Assembly (NCBI RefSeq): GCF_002288635.1
Contig: NZ_NRSW01000001.1
Coordinates: 2,017,671-2,081,670 of the forward strand
Direction: 5' to 3'
DNA from: Mucilaginibacter sp. MD40
GTDB taxonomy: Bacteria > Bacteroidota > Bacteroidia > Sphingobacteriales > Sphingobacteriaceae
DNA length: 64,000 nucleotides
Positions 43,179-52,155 of the stretch are shown here, in pieces; within the stretch, counting starts at the first letter, position 1; each line of letters begins with the position of its first letter. The position numbers and the translations under genes are program-made. The notes under the pieces were generated by a model. That model did no database searches. It had not been told where the DNA came from and worked only from the letters and a program-made list of their open reading frames with translations.

Positions 43179-44033
43179 ATGGAAAATAGAAATGCACCTG
43201 TGTGGTTTATCACCGGTTGTTCCACCGGCTTTGGCCGCGAGCTTGCCAAATTGTTATTAGATAAAGGTTATCATACCGTAATTACAGCACGTGATCCCGA
43301 GAAAATAAAAGACCTTGCCAATGGCCATGAAGATAATGCCCTTGTATTAAAACTCGATGTTACCGACAACGCACAGGTGAATGATGCGGTTAAACAAACA
43401 CTCGATAGATTCGGGAAGATAGATGTGTTGGTGAATAATGCAGGATACGGCTATTTTACCAGTATTGAGGAAGGGGAGGAGGAGAAAATACGCGACCAGT
43501 TTGAAACTAATTTTTTTGGACTGGTTAGCATGACGCAAGCTGTATTGCCCCATATGCGCGAAAGGCGCAAAGGCCACATCGTTAATTTCTCATCCATAGG
43601 TGGTTTGCGTGCGTTTACATCAACAGGTTTTTATCATGCCACTAAATTTGCTGTTGAGGGCTTGTCAGAATCACTGTCGCAAGAGGTAGCACCGCTGGGT
43701 ATAAAAGTTTTACTGGTTGAACCCGGGCCTTTCCGTACGGATTGGGCCGGGCGCTCTACGGCACGAACCGAAACGCAGTTGGATGATTATAAAGATACCG
43801 TTGGTAAACGCATGGCTACCAGCCTTGAGGGCAGCGGCAAACAAGTGGGCGACCCTGTACGAGGCTCACAAGCCATTATTGATGCTGTTGAAGATGGCGA
43901 CACCAAGTTGCGTTTATTGTTGGGTAAAATAGCCCTTGATCTGGCTAACGAAAAGCTCGATATGCTCAAACAAAACTTTGAAGCTTATAAGGATCTTACC
44001 CTCGGTGCGGATTTTCCTGAAAATGAAAGGTAA
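43179..44033 (+). CDS. SDR family NAD(P)-dependent oxidoreductase
   Basis: 284-residue classical short-chain dehydrogenase. The Rossmann motif TGCSTGFG (12-19), NNAG (87-89 region), catalytic Ser139, Tyr152 and Lys156 (FYHATK) are all present. An Arg in the second strand (TARDPEK) suggests NADP preference. The substrate is unknown; close relatives are annotated only as oxidoreductases. It is a single gene ending in a strong terminator and convergent with ychF. Confidence 0.93.
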   Translation: MENRNAPVWFITGCSTGFGRELAKLLLDKGYHTVITARDPEKIKDLANGHEDNALVLKLDVTDNAQVNDAVKQTLDRFGKIDVLVNNAGYGYFTSIEEGEEEKIRDQFETNFFGLVSMTQAVLPHMRERRKGHIVNFSSIGGLRAFTSTGFYHATKFAVEGLSESLSQEVAPLGIKVLLVEPGPFRTDWAGRSTARTETQLDDYKDTVGKRMATSLEGSGKQVGDPVRGSQAIIDAVEDGDTKLRLLLGKIALDLANEKLDMLKQNFEAYKDLTLGADFPENER

Positions 44034-44100
44034 AACTCCCGTCGTTTACATAAATTAAAAGCAGTGCTTCGTTTCGATAAACGTGGTACGGTAATAAAAA

Positions 44101-44125
44101 GAAAAGCCCCAAACTGGGGCTTTTC
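44101..44125 (+). terminator. terminator after the SDR gene
   Basis: GAAAAGCCCC pairs with GGGGCTTTTC around AAACT, followed by TTTTT. Confidence 0.9.
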
Positions 44126-44187
44126 TTTTTATACTTTTCTGTCATTTCACCTTGCTTTCGCTCGAAATAACACCTTTCTTTATTAAT

Positions 44188-44213
44188 AGAAAAGCCCCAA
44201 TGAGGACGTTTCT
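44188..44213 (-). terminator. terminator after ychF (minus strand)
   Basis: Read on the minus strand, AGAAACGTCC pairs with GGGGCTTTTCT with one mismatch. Confidence 0.65.
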
Positions 44214-44241
44214 ATTTTATTTTGCATCAGGGTTTGATCGC

Positions 44242-45345
44242 TTACACGTTAAACCTAAAGTGCATAATGTCGCCATCCTGCACAATGTATGTTTTACCCT
44301 CAATGCCCATTTTGCCCGCTTCTTTAATAGCGGCCTCAGAGCCATTATATTTTACAAAATCTTCGTATTTAATTACTTCGGCGCGGATAAAGCCTTTCTC
44401 AAAATCGGAGTGGATAACGCCCGCAGCTTGTGGCGCGGTAAAGCCCCGGGTGATGGTCCAGGCGCGTACTTCCTGTACCCCTGCAGTAAAGTAGGTAGCC
44501 AGGTTAAGCAACTTGTATGCGGCTTTTATCAGCTTGTTCACGCCAGATTCGGCCAGGCCCAGGTCGTCCAAAAACATCTGGCGCTCCTCAAAAGTTTCCA
44601 GCTGCGAGATCTCTGATTCTATCTGCGCGGAGATGATCAATACTTCGGCATTTTCGTCTTTAACAGCCTCACGTACTTTTTCTACGTAGGCGTTGCCTGT
44701 GTTTACTGCGCTTTCGTCAACATTACAAACGTATAACACTGGTTTGGCAGTGAGCAGGTGCAGGTCTTCAATGTATTCTTTATCCTCATCAGCAACCGGG
44801 GCCGTACGTGCAGATTTACCCGAAAGCAAGTGCTCGCGGTACACCAGCGCCACTTCGTAAGCTTTTTTAGCTTCTTTATCGCCGCCGGTTTTAGCCATCT
44901 TCTCTACCTTTTGTATCTTCTTTTCGATAGATTCAAGGTCTTTCAATTGCAGTTCGGTATCAATGATCTCTTTATCGCGGATAGGGTCAACAGAACCATC
45001 TACGTGTATCACGTTATCGTTATCAAAACAGCGTAAAACGTGGATGATGGCATTGGTAGCACGTATGTTGCCCAGGAACTGGTTTCCCAGACCTTCGCCC
45101 TTGCTGGCACCTTTAACAAGGCCGGCAATGTCCACAATTTCGATAACGTTGGGAACAGTGTTTTTTGGATTTACGATCTCAACCAGCTTGGTAAGGCGCT
45201 CATCCGGCACGGTGATTACGCCAACATTTGGCTCAATAGTACAAAACGGAAAGTTAGCCGCCTGCGCCTTAGCATTTGATAAACAGTTAAAAAGTGTAGA
45301 CTTACCCACGTTTGGCAAACCTACTATACCACATTGTAAACCCAT
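44242..45345 (-). CDS. ychF: redox-regulated ATPase YchF (OLA1 family)
   Basis: 367-residue P-loop NTPase of the Obg-related group. G1 is GLPNVGKST (9-17); the G4 position reads CNVDE in place of NKxD, which explains the ATP preference known for YchF. A coiled-coil insertion and a C-terminal TGS-like domain (TITRGFTAPQAAGVIHSDFEKGFIRAEVIKYEDF) follow. The family binds ribosomes and takes part in stress responses. Its leader contains a heptamer-phased inverted repeat just before the start codon. Confidence 0.97.
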   Translation of the reverse strand: MGLQCGIVGLPNVGKSTLFNCLSNAKAQAANFPFCTIEPNVGVITVPDERLTKLVEIVNPKNTVPNVIEIVDIAGLVKGASKGEGLGNQFLGNIRATNAIIHVLRCFDNDNVIHVDGSVDPIRDKEIIDTELQLKDLESIEKKIQKVEKMAKTGGDKEAKKAYEVALVYREHLLSGKSARTAPVADEDKEYIEDLHLLTAKPVLYVCNVDESAVNTGNAYVEKVREAVKDENAEVLIISAQIESEISQLETFEERQMFLDDLGLAESGVNKLIKAAYKLLNLATYFTAGVQEVRAWTITRGFTAPQAAGVIHSDFEKGFIRAEVIKYEDFVKYNGSEAAIKEAGKMGIEGKTYIVQDGDIMHFRFNV

Positions 45346-45361
45346 TGTTTATTTTTTGAAT

Positions 45362-45430
45362 CAAGATTTCAAGAGTCAGGAATCAAGAAAAGAATCTTGT
45401 CTCCTGATTCTTGTTTTCCTGCCTCTTTTA
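45362..45430. repeat. heptamer-phased inverted array, site 2
   Basis: The left arm has 7-mers of the type TCAAGAT and GTCAGGA; the right arm has CTTGTCT, CCTGATT and CTTGTTT. It lies between the ychF start and its candidate -7 element, hence probably in the ychF mRNA leader. Confidence 0.75.
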
Positions 45431-45436
45431 AAAGCG

Positions 45437-45444
45437 CAAAGATA
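45437..45444 (-). promoter_or_regulatory. candidate -7 element (TATCTTTG) of ychF
   Basis: Exact match to TAnnTTTG on the minus strand, about 92 nt from the ychF start. No perfect -33 TTTG at the usual distance was seen. Confidence 0.45.
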
Positions 45445-45540
45445 ACAGAAAAAATGCCTTGAAATTTGAAAAAATAAACGACTTTTGCGGGCGGAAAAAC
45501 CGTAGGTAAACAGGTATTAACATGTAAAATTGATAAGCGT

Positions 45541-46911
45541 ATGGAAGAGATGGTTGAGCAGGTAGAATTGTTACTGGAACAAAGTGATCATAAACAGTTA
45601 CAGGAATATTTGAACAACTTAAATATCTCCGACGTTGAAAGCCTTATTGATGAATTACCTGAGCACGGCGCCAAGTTTATTGAAACGCTCAATATAAACC
45701 GTGCGGTGAATGTTTTCCGTATTCTTGATTTCCCTACGCAGGAGCGTATTATCAAAAAACTTCCGGGTAATAAAATAAGTGAGCTGATAAACGAACTGCC
45801 GCCCGATGATCGTACGGCGCTTTTTGCCGAGCTGCATGGCGATGCCGTTAAAACCCTTATTTTGCACCTGTCTCCGGCCGATAGGAAAGAGGCCCTTGTA
45901 CTTTTAGGTTACGAGGAGGATAGCGTTGGCCGTTTAATGACGCCCGATTATATTGCCGTTAGAAAGAGCTGGGATGTAAGCCGGGTGTTGGCGCACATAC
46001 GCCGCTACGGTAAAAATTCTGAAACTATCGACGTGATATATGTGATAGGGGATAACGGCGTGTTACTGGACGATATCCGTATCCGTGAGATATTACTGGT
46101 TGACCCGGAAACTAAAGTAAGCGAACTGATGGACGGGCGCTCGATATCCCTGCGCGCCAGCGACCCTCAGGAAGAGGCGATCAACGTGTTCAGAATGAAT
46201 AACCGCACGGCGTTGCCGGTTGTGGATAGTGAGAACATACTTTTAGGTATAGTAACGGTTGACGATATCCTTTGGATAGCCAACGAAGAATATACCGAAG
46301 ACATCCAGAAAATTGGTGGTACTGAGGCATTGGATGAACCCTACCTGGATATCAACCTATTCAGGCTGGTAAAGAAAAGGGTAGGCTGGCTCATCATATT
46401 ATTCTTTAGTGAGATGCTTACCACTACTGCCATGGGTTATTTTGGCGATGAAATAGAGAAAGTAGTAGTGCTGGCCTTCTTTGTACCGCTCATCATATCA
46501 AGTGGTGGTAACAGCGGTTCGCAGGCATCAACCCTTATAATACAGGCCATGGCTTTAGGCGAAGTAACCATAGCAGATTGGTGGCGGGTAATGCGGCGCG
46601 AAATATTGTCGGGCCTTATGCTGGGCGTAACCCTGGGTACCATAGGTTTTTTACGTGTGGCGGTATGGAGCATGTTTAGCCACGTTTACGGCCCTCACTG
46701 GCTTCTGGTAGGCTTTACGGTTGGTTTTTCGCTTATAGGTGTGGTGCTTTGGGGGTCATTATCAGGTTCCATGCTACCGTTGTTGCTAAAGAAACTAAAG
46801 TTTGACCCTGCAACTTCTTCCGCTCCATTTGTGGCTACACTGGTTGACGTAACCGGGCTGATCATCTATTTCAGCGTAGCTGTTATGTTTATGAAAGGCG
46901 TGCTGTTGTAG
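45541..46911 (+). CDS. mgtE: magnesium transporter MgtE
   Basis: 456 residues. The N-terminal superhelical MgtE domain (about 1-130, SLIDELPEHGAKFIETLN, GRLMTPDYIAVRKSW) is followed by two CBS domains (about 135-255, DIRIREILLVDPETKVSELMD and ALPVVDSENILLGIVTVDDIL). A membrane part with five helices contains the conserved PLIISSGGNSGSQASTLIIQAMALGE pore segment. It carries Mg2+ inward and is gated by cytoplasmic Mg2+ bound by the N and CBS domains. Single gene, divergent from ychF. Confidence 0.96.
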   Translation: MEEMVEQVELLLEQSDHKQLQEYLNNLNISDVESLIDELPEHGAKFIETLNINRAVNVFRILDFPTQERIIKKLPGNKISELINELPPDDRTALFAELHGDAVKTLILHLSPADRKEALVLLGYEEDSVGRLMTPDYIAVRKSWDVSRVLAHIRRYGKNSETIDVIYVIGDNGVLLDDIRIREILLVDPETKVSELMDGRSISLRASDPQEEAINVFRMNNRTALPVVDSENILLGIVTVDDILWIANEEYTEDIQKIGGTEALDEPYLDINLFRLVKKRVGWLIILFFSEMLTTTAMGYFGDEIEKVVVLAFFVPLIISSGGNSGSQASTLIIQAMALGEVTIADWWRVMRREILSGLMLGVTLGTIGFLRVAVWSMFSHVYGPHWLLVGFTVGFSLIGVVLWGSLSGSMLPLLLKKLKFDPATSSAPFVATLVDVTGLIIYFSVAVMFMKGVLL

Positions 46912-47008
46912 AACGTAATGAGCCGTATCATTGCTTTTTTAGCATTTTTTGTTGTTCACATTGGCGTAATTTATATCTTTAAAGAAAATAATTTAACACC
47001 TGAACACA

Positions 47009-47500
47009 ATGGAAATCAACGAAAACATTCCACCGGCGGTTGCGCCAACGCCTGAGCCGAACATGATCTTAACGGAAACGGCGCAGTTTTATTTACAAAA
47101 GGCCGGTAAATGGGCCAGCTTCCTGGGTATCATGGGCTTTATTGGTACCGGCTTCTTAGCTATTGCGGCTTTATTTATGGGTACCATTTTTACCACCATG
47201 GCTACTATGAACCCTATGATGGGTGCCGCGGCTGGTATGGGTAGCCTGGTAACAGTTTTTTACCTGTTGCTGGCAGTAGTAAGTTTCTTCTTTGCGCTGT
47301 ATTTATACCAGTTTGGCAGCCGCGTAAAGGATGCTATCGCTTACAGTAATACCGAGCAGTTAACCAGCGCGTTAAGTAAGCTTAAAGCATTCTTCCAGAT
47401 GTGGGGCATTATCACCATTATTTATATTGTGTTAATGGTGCTGATATTTATCTTTTCCATATTTGCTGGCATTGGCGCCGCATCTATGATGAACAAGTAA
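47009..47500 (+). CDS. DUF5362 family membrane protein
   Basis: 163 residues with three hydrophobic segments: FLGIMGFIGTGFLAIAALFMG, a Met/Gly-rich stretch running into VTVFYLLLAVVSFFFALYLYQFG, and IITIIYIVLMVLIFIFSIFAGIG. Between them lies the charged stretch SRVKDAIAYSNTEQLTSALSKLKAFFQMWG, typical of DUF5362. No function is known to me. It ends at a terminator shared with the convergent PUR-family gene. Confidence 0.8.
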   Translation: MEINENIPPAVAPTPEPNMILTETAQFYLQKAGKWASFLGIMGFIGTGFLAIAALFMGTIFTTMATMNPMMGAAAGMGSLVTVFYLLLAVVSFFFALYLYQFGSRVKDAIAYSNTEQLTSALSKLKAFFQMWGIITIIYIVLMVLIFIFSIFAGIGAASMMNK

Positions 47501-47522
47501 TATCGAAAAAGACATTAAAAAT

Positions 47523-47549
47523 AAAACCCCGTCCTTTTCAGGCGGGGTT
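47523..47549. terminator. terminator between DUF5362 and PUR genes
   Basis: AAACCCCG pairs with CGGGGTTT with an extended bulged stem; A and T runs on both sides allow bidirectional use. Confidence 0.75.
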
Positions 47550-47578
47550 TATTGTTATTATAGATTTACAGTTAGTTC

Positions 47579-47899
47579 TTAAAAAGAAAAGTCTTCATCG
47601 GCGCCGGCAGTTTCGGTGTTCTCGCTAAACTCGTAGCGTTTCTCAACCACTTCCTGGTGTTGTTTGATGTAATCAACCGTGTCTTTTAAACCTTCGGCAA
47701 ATTTTTCAAAGTCCTCTTTGTATAAAAATATCTTATGCTTAATAAACACACCATCCTCCAAACGTTTTTTGCTTTCGGTAATGGTTACATAATAATCATT
47801 ACCCCTGGTGGCTTTAACGTCAAAAAAATAAGTTCTTTTACCGGCTCTTACCTTTTTTGAGTAAACTTCTTCGCGCTCTCTGTTGTCAAAATCTCCCAT
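47579..47899 (-). CDS. PUR-family DNA/RNA-binding protein (DUF3276)
   Basis: 106-residue single PUR-repeat-type protein (REEVYSKKVRAGKRTYFFDVKATRGNDYYVTITESKKRLEDGVFIKHKIFLYKEDFEKFAEGL) with an acidic disordered tail ending AGADEDFSF. Bacterial PUR proteins form dimers that bind single-stranded nucleic acids. It is near-universal in Bacteroidota and mono-cistronic here. Confidence 0.92.
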   Translation of the reverse strand: MGDFDNREREEVYSKKVRAGKRTYFFDVKATRGNDYYVTITESKKRLEDGVFIKHKIFLYKEDFEKFAEGLKDTVDYIKQHQEVVEKRYEFSENTETAGADEDFSF

Positions 47900-48019
47900 A
47901 AATTTGCTTAGTGTAATAGTTTTGGTGCCCTAAATATATACAAAAGTGTTTCAATTGCAAGGGTGTAATAGCATTTAGTATATATTTATTAAAACTTTTA
48001 CGCTAATTTTCTGTATAGG

Positions 48020-49807
48020 TTACATCTTTTCCTCTTCTTCAAGCAGTTGTTTCTCGTATAATTCGAAATAAGCGCCTTTAAAATCCATCAATTCGGCATG
48101 GGTACCGCGCTCAATGATCCGGCCTTCGTCAAGAACCAATATCTGGTCGGCATTTTTAATGGTAGATATGCGGTGCGAGATAATAATACTGGTTTTGCCC
48201 TGCATAACCCGCCCCAGGTTACTTAATATTTCTTCCTCCGTACGCGTATCAACCGCCGAAAGGCAATCATCAAATATTAATATCTGCGGTTGTTTTACAA
48301 TGGCCCTGGCTATGCTCACACGCTGTTTTTGCCCGCCTGAGAGGGTTACCCCACGCTCGCCTATAAGGGTATCGAAACCCTGCTCCAATTCCATAATATT
48401 GCTGTATACGGCGGCATCGCGGGCCGCCTGTTCAACGGCAGGCATATCCAGCACATCGGCGCTGAAAGCGATGTTATGCGATATCTTATCAGAAAACAGG
48501 AAAACTTCCTGCGGTACAAAACCTAACTGCGAGCGATAGTTGTTAAGGTTAAGGGTATCAATACGCTCATCATCAACAGTAATACTGCCCTCGCTTACAT
48601 CATACATCCGCATAATAAGGTTGGCGATGGTGGATTTCCCAGAACCTGTGCGACCAATAATAGCCAGCATTTCGCCTGCTTTTACGGTAAATGAAACCTC
48701 TTTTAGCGCGGTAATGCCTGTATCCGGATAGTTAAAGGTAACATTATTAAACTCCAGCTTACCTTGTACCTGGTGAGTAGCACGGCTGGGAGAGGTGATC
48801 TCTGGTTCCTGGTGCAGGAACTCGTTGATACGTTTTTGCGAAGCGGCTGCTCTTTGTATAAGCGAAGTTACCCACCCCAGTGATATTACCGGGAAGGCCA
48901 GCATATTAAGGTAAACAATAAACTCGGCTATGTTACCCGGTGTAATATTGCCTTTCATTACTTCAACACCGCCAATGTACATGGTGATCACATTGCTAAG
49001 CCCTATCAACAGCAGCATCGATGGAAAAAATACCGCTTGCACCTTAGCTAAAGCCATGCTTTGTGAGCGATAATCTTCGCTTTCATCGGCAAAGCGTTTC
49101 CTTACAAAACCTTCGCGCACATACGAGCGGATCACCCTGATGCCCGAAAAATTTTCCTGTACAAAGCTGGACAGGGCCGAGAGGCGCTGCTGTATCTTTT
49201 CGCTGCGGTACTCTATAATCGTATTTACATAAAAAATAATCACCGCCAGCACAGGTAAAGGGAGTACCGAAAATATGGCAAGCCTTACATTTACCATCAG
49301 CATGGCATATATCACCAGCACAAATAGTATAACGGTGTTAATGGAGTACATGATGCCGGGGCCAAGGTACATGCGTACGCGACTTACATCTTCGGTAACG
49401 CGGTTCATGAGGTCACCGGTATTGTGGCGGCGGTAAAAGGCAAGCGACAGCACCTGGTAGTGCGCGTATATCTCGTTCTTAAGATCAAACTCAATATGCC
49501 GCGACATCAGGATAATGGTTTGCCGCATAAAGAACAGAAAAAGCCCCCTTAATAAAGCCAGCACCAATACCAGTACGCCAAAAAGCAGCAAGCTGGAGCC
49601 GAAGATATCATAGATCATCTCCTGGCGGTTAAAGCCTGAAAATAATTGATAAACGCCTATATTTTCGGTTACGAGGTCAAACGCCACGCGAATAACCTGG
49701 GCCGGTAATACAGCAAATATGTTGGAAATAATAACGAACAGGATGCCCGGAACAAGTCGCCAGCGGTATTTGTAGAAAAATTTATTGAGGTAAGCGAGGT
49801 CTTTCAT
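48020..49807 (-). CDS. ABC exporter half-transporter (MdlA-like), ATPase and permease fused
   Basis: 595 residues: a six-helix transmembrane domain (about 15-320) and an ATPase domain with Walker A GRTGSGKST, signature LSGGQKQRVSIARA and switch IISHRISTI. The Walker B end reads ILIFDDCLSAVD, with Asp where the catalytic Glu normally stands. That substitution is typical of one half of heterodimeric exporters such as MdlA/YheI, so a partner half with Glu is expected elsewhere. Substrate unknown; lipid or drug export is usual for the family. Confidence 0.93.
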   Translation of the reverse strand: MKDLAYLNKFFYKYRWRLVPGILFVIISNIFAVLPAQVIRVAFDLVTENIGVYQLFSGFNRQEMIYDIFGSSLLLFGVLVLVLALLRGLFLFFMRQTIILMSRHIEFDLKNEIYAHYQVLSLAFYRRHNTGDLMNRVTEDVSRVRMYLGPGIMYSINTVILFVLVIYAMLMVNVRLAIFSVLPLPVLAVIIFYVNTIIEYRSEKIQQRLSALSSFVQENFSGIRVIRSYVREGFVRKRFADESEDYRSQSMALAKVQAVFFPSMLLLIGLSNVITMYIGGVEVMKGNITPGNIAEFIVYLNMLAFPVISLGWVTSLIQRAAASQKRINEFLHQEPEITSPSRATHQVQGKLEFNNVTFNYPDTGITALKEVSFTVKAGEMLAIIGRTGSGKSTIANLIMRMYDVSEGSITVDDERIDTLNLNNYRSQLGFVPQEVFLFSDKISHNIAFSADVLDMPAVEQAARDAAVYSNIMELEQGFDTLIGERGVTLSGGQKQRVSIARAIVKQPQILIFDDCLSAVDTRTEEEILSNLGRVMQGKTSIIISHRISTIKNADQILVLDEGRIIERGTHAELMDFKGAYFELYEKQLLEEEEKM

Positions 49808-49876
49808 GCGCGTATCAAAAGTACGAAATGAAGCAACAACCGTGTGCTGCCAATTGATTTAATTAATTACGCATGA

Positions 49877-49925
49877 CTCACCCCGGCACCGCTTCGCTGG
49901 CCGACCTCTCTGCTGCGCAAAGAGG
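49877..49925 (-). repeat. dispersed ~50-nt intergenic repeat, copy 2a
   Basis: Read on the minus strand it begins CCTCTTTGCGCAGCAGAGAG and ends GCCGGGGTGAG, aligning with copies at 41735 and 56402. It faces copy 2b, forming an inverted pair. Confidence 0.7.
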
Positions 49926-49952
49926 ATAAAAGAAAGACACTTAAAGCAAACT

Positions 49953-49988
49953 CCCCTCTTTGCGCAGTAGAGAGGGGCAGGGGGGAGT
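49953..49988 (+). repeat. dispersed ~50-nt intergenic repeat, partial copy 2b
   Basis: Contains CCTCTTTGCGCAGTAGAGAG followed by a G-rich end; the second half of the element is missing. It lies about 70 nt before the dehydrogenase-like start codon. Confidence 0.6.
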
Positions 49989-50057
49989 TACAAATAACTT
50001 GCTGCAACCAAAAAAACCGCTACTTTTACAAAGATTTATCAACACTTGCAGATACGA

Positions 50058-51143
50058 ATGTCCGCTCAGCAAACAAACGATAGTATTTTTAGTCAGCTCG
50101 ATGCTTATGGGCATAAAAAAGTGGTGTTCTGCAGCGATACAGATACCGGCTTAAAAGGCATCATTGCTATACATGATACTACTTTAGGCCCTGCTTTTGG
50201 CAGTACCCGCATGTGGACTTACCGCTCCGAAGCCGAGGCGTTATATGACGTTTTGCGCTTATCAAAAAGCATGACTTACAAATGCGCTATTGCCGGCCTA
50301 AACATGGGCGGGGGGTATTCAGTGATCATTGGCGATTCGCGCCGTGATAAGACTGAGGCCATGATGCGCAAGTTTGGGCGCTATATTAAAAACCTAAACG
50401 GCGAATTTATTACTTCAGAAGATGTGGGCACCAGCCCACGCGATATGGAATATATCCGTATGGAAACGGAACACGTTACCGGCATCCCCGAAAGTTTGGG
50501 TGGTAGCGGTGACCCGGCTCCTGTAGCTGCAAAAGGTGTATTAATGGGTATTAAGGCGGCTGTAAAGGAAATGTACGGTAATGATACCATCACCGGCCGC
50601 TCGGTAATTGTGCAGGGCATAGGCCACGTTGGCGAAACCCTGGTAAAACTGCTGCGCGAGGAGAATGCCAAGGTTTACGTAAGTGATATTAATGACGAGC
50701 GCACACGCCAGGTATCAAAAAAATATGGTGCGGAAGCGGTATCAAACAATTCGATATTTGATATCGACGCGGATATCTACTCACCCTGCGCCCTGGGAGC
50801 AACCATAAACTCGCAAACCATCAGCAAGCTTAAGGTGGGCATTATCGCGGGTTCGGCCAATAACCAGTTGCAGGACGAAGATGAGCATGGGAAAATGCTT
50901 TTAGATAAGGGTATACTATTTGCCCCGGATTACGTTATTAACGCGGGCGGTATCATTAACTGTTATTCGGAGTTGCAGGGCTTTAGTAAGCGCCGTACCA
51001 TGCAGCTTACCGAAAATATTTATGAGGCCACCCGGAATGTTTTAAAACTTTCAAAGGCAGAAAATATTTCTACCATTGAAGCGGCAAACAAAATTGCTGA
51101 AAAACGCATTGCAGATATTAGAAAAGTAAAATCAACCTATTAA
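50058..51143 (+). CDS. leucine/Glu/Phe/Val dehydrogenase-like protein lacking the catalytic lysine
   Basis: 361 residues. The ATG at 50058 (MSAQQTNDS) was chosen over a TTG at 50046. The protein follows the leucine dehydrogenase family throughout: LGPAFGSTRMW, MTYKCAIAGLNMGGG, FITSEDVG with Asp122, IPESLGGSGDPAPVAAKGV, the Rossmann motif GIGHVG and APDYVINAGGIIN. Lys75 (carboxylate-binding) is kept, but the position of the catalytic Lys in GGGK is Tyr87 (GGGYSV), and the usual GGTRMW glycine is Ser49. The enzyme may be inactive, altered or regulatory. It leads the nusB-yajC-coaE gene cluster. Confidence 0.88.
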   Translation: MSAQQTNDSIFSQLDAYGHKKVVFCSDTDTGLKGIIAIHDTTLGPAFGSTRMWTYRSEAEALYDVLRLSKSMTYKCAIAGLNMGGGYSVIIGDSRRDKTEAMMRKFGRYIKNLNGEFITSEDVGTSPRDMEYIRMETEHVTGIPESLGGSGDPAPVAAKGVLMGIKAAVKEMYGNDTITGRSVIVQGIGHVGETLVKLLREENAKVYVSDINDERTRQVSKKYGAEAVSNNSIFDIDADIYSPCALGATINSQTISKLKVGIIAGSANNQLQDEDEHGKMLLDKGILFAPDYVINAGGIINCYSELQGFSKRRTMQLTENIYEATRNVLKLSKAENISTIEAANKIAEKRIADIRKVKSTY

Positions 51144-51192
51144 ATATATCATTACGGCCGCAAGACGCAGGCTATAAATCGTTCTTACAAAA

Positions 51193-52140
51193 ATGCTAAA
51201 CAGAAGGCACCTTAGGGTAAAAGTGTTACAATCGCTTTACGCGTACCACCAGTCGGACACTAAAGACATCAAATTATTCGAAAAAAACCTGTTAAACAGT
51301 ATCGATCAGGTTTTTGAAATGTACATCTGGATGCTCTCGCTTATTAACGAGACCATTGAGTATGTATCCCGCGATGCGGAAGAAAGGGCCAACAAACACC
51401 GCCCAACAGCCGAAGACCTTAACGTTAACCAAAAAATACTGACTAACCGGTTTTACCTTTCGGTATTAGACAATAAGGATTATCTGAATGGTATCCGTAA
51501 ATATAAGGTTGACTGGTCTTTTGACCCCGAATTAGCCAAATCGCTCTTCACTACACTAAAAAACTCACCGGAATATGCCGAATACCTGGCTAAAACCGAT
51601 GATACCATCCAAACGGATAAGGATATTATTAAATTCATCTTCAAGAAAGTGATCCTGAAATCATCACTTGCCGAGCAGGTATTTGAAGATAAATTTATTT
51701 ACTGGCCTACAGATAAAGAGGTACTGCAGGCGCTGATCGCCAAAACCTTCAAAAATTTCGCTTCGGAAAATTTTGCCGAAAACAAACTGGCAGAGATCAG
51801 CAGTAATTGGGTTGAAGACCGCGATTTTGTGGTAAACCTATTTGAGCAAACCATACGCCATGATGCCGAGTATCAGGAACTGATAGCTGAAAAAACACAG
51901 AACTGGGAACCTGATCGTATTGCCATGATGGATACCTTGCTAATGAAAATGGCTATTGTAGAGTTTATTAACTTTACATCTATCCCGGTAAAGGTTACTA
52001 TTAACGAGTACCTGGAGATATCAAAAGAGTTTAGTACGCCTAAAAGTAACTCGTTTATTAACGGTATTTTAGATAAGATACTTTTTGAATTAAAAGCACA
52101 GAATAAAGTACGTAAATCTGGCAGGGGATTAATTGAATAA
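51193..52140 (+). CDS. nusB: transcription antitermination factor NusB
   Basis: 315 residues, the long form typical of Bacteroidota. The N-terminal basic motif MLNRRHLRVKVLQSLYAYHQ and the C-terminal NusB core (RIAMMDTLLMKMAIVEFINFTSIPVKVTINEYLEISKEFSTPKSNSFINGILDKI) are separated by an extra helical segment. NusB with NusE binds boxA RNA and supports rRNA transcription. It lies 49 nt after the dehydrogenase-like gene and 15 nt before the DUF1573 gene. Confidence 0.96.
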   Translation: MLNRRHLRVKVLQSLYAYHQSDTKDIKLFEKNLLNSIDQVFEMYIWMLSLINETIEYVSRDAEERANKHRPTAEDLNVNQKILTNRFYLSVLDNKDYLNGIRKYKVDWSFDPELAKSLFTTLKNSPEYAEYLAKTDDTIQTDKDIIKFIFKKVILKSSLAEQVFEDKFIYWPTDKEVLQALIAKTFKNFASENFAENKLAEISSNWVEDRDFVVNLFEQTIRHDAEYQELIAEKTQNWEPDRIAMMDTLLMKMAIVEFINFTSIPVKVTINEYLEISKEFSTPKSNSFINGILDKILFELKAQNKVRKSGRGLIE

Positions 52141-52155
52141 TATTAACCAAACACG

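Noticed and set aside
46918..47055. 45-codon frame starting ATGAGCCGTATC before the DUF5362 gene
   Set aside because: Although it has a hydrophobic start, it overlaps the DUF5362 coding region and has no family match.
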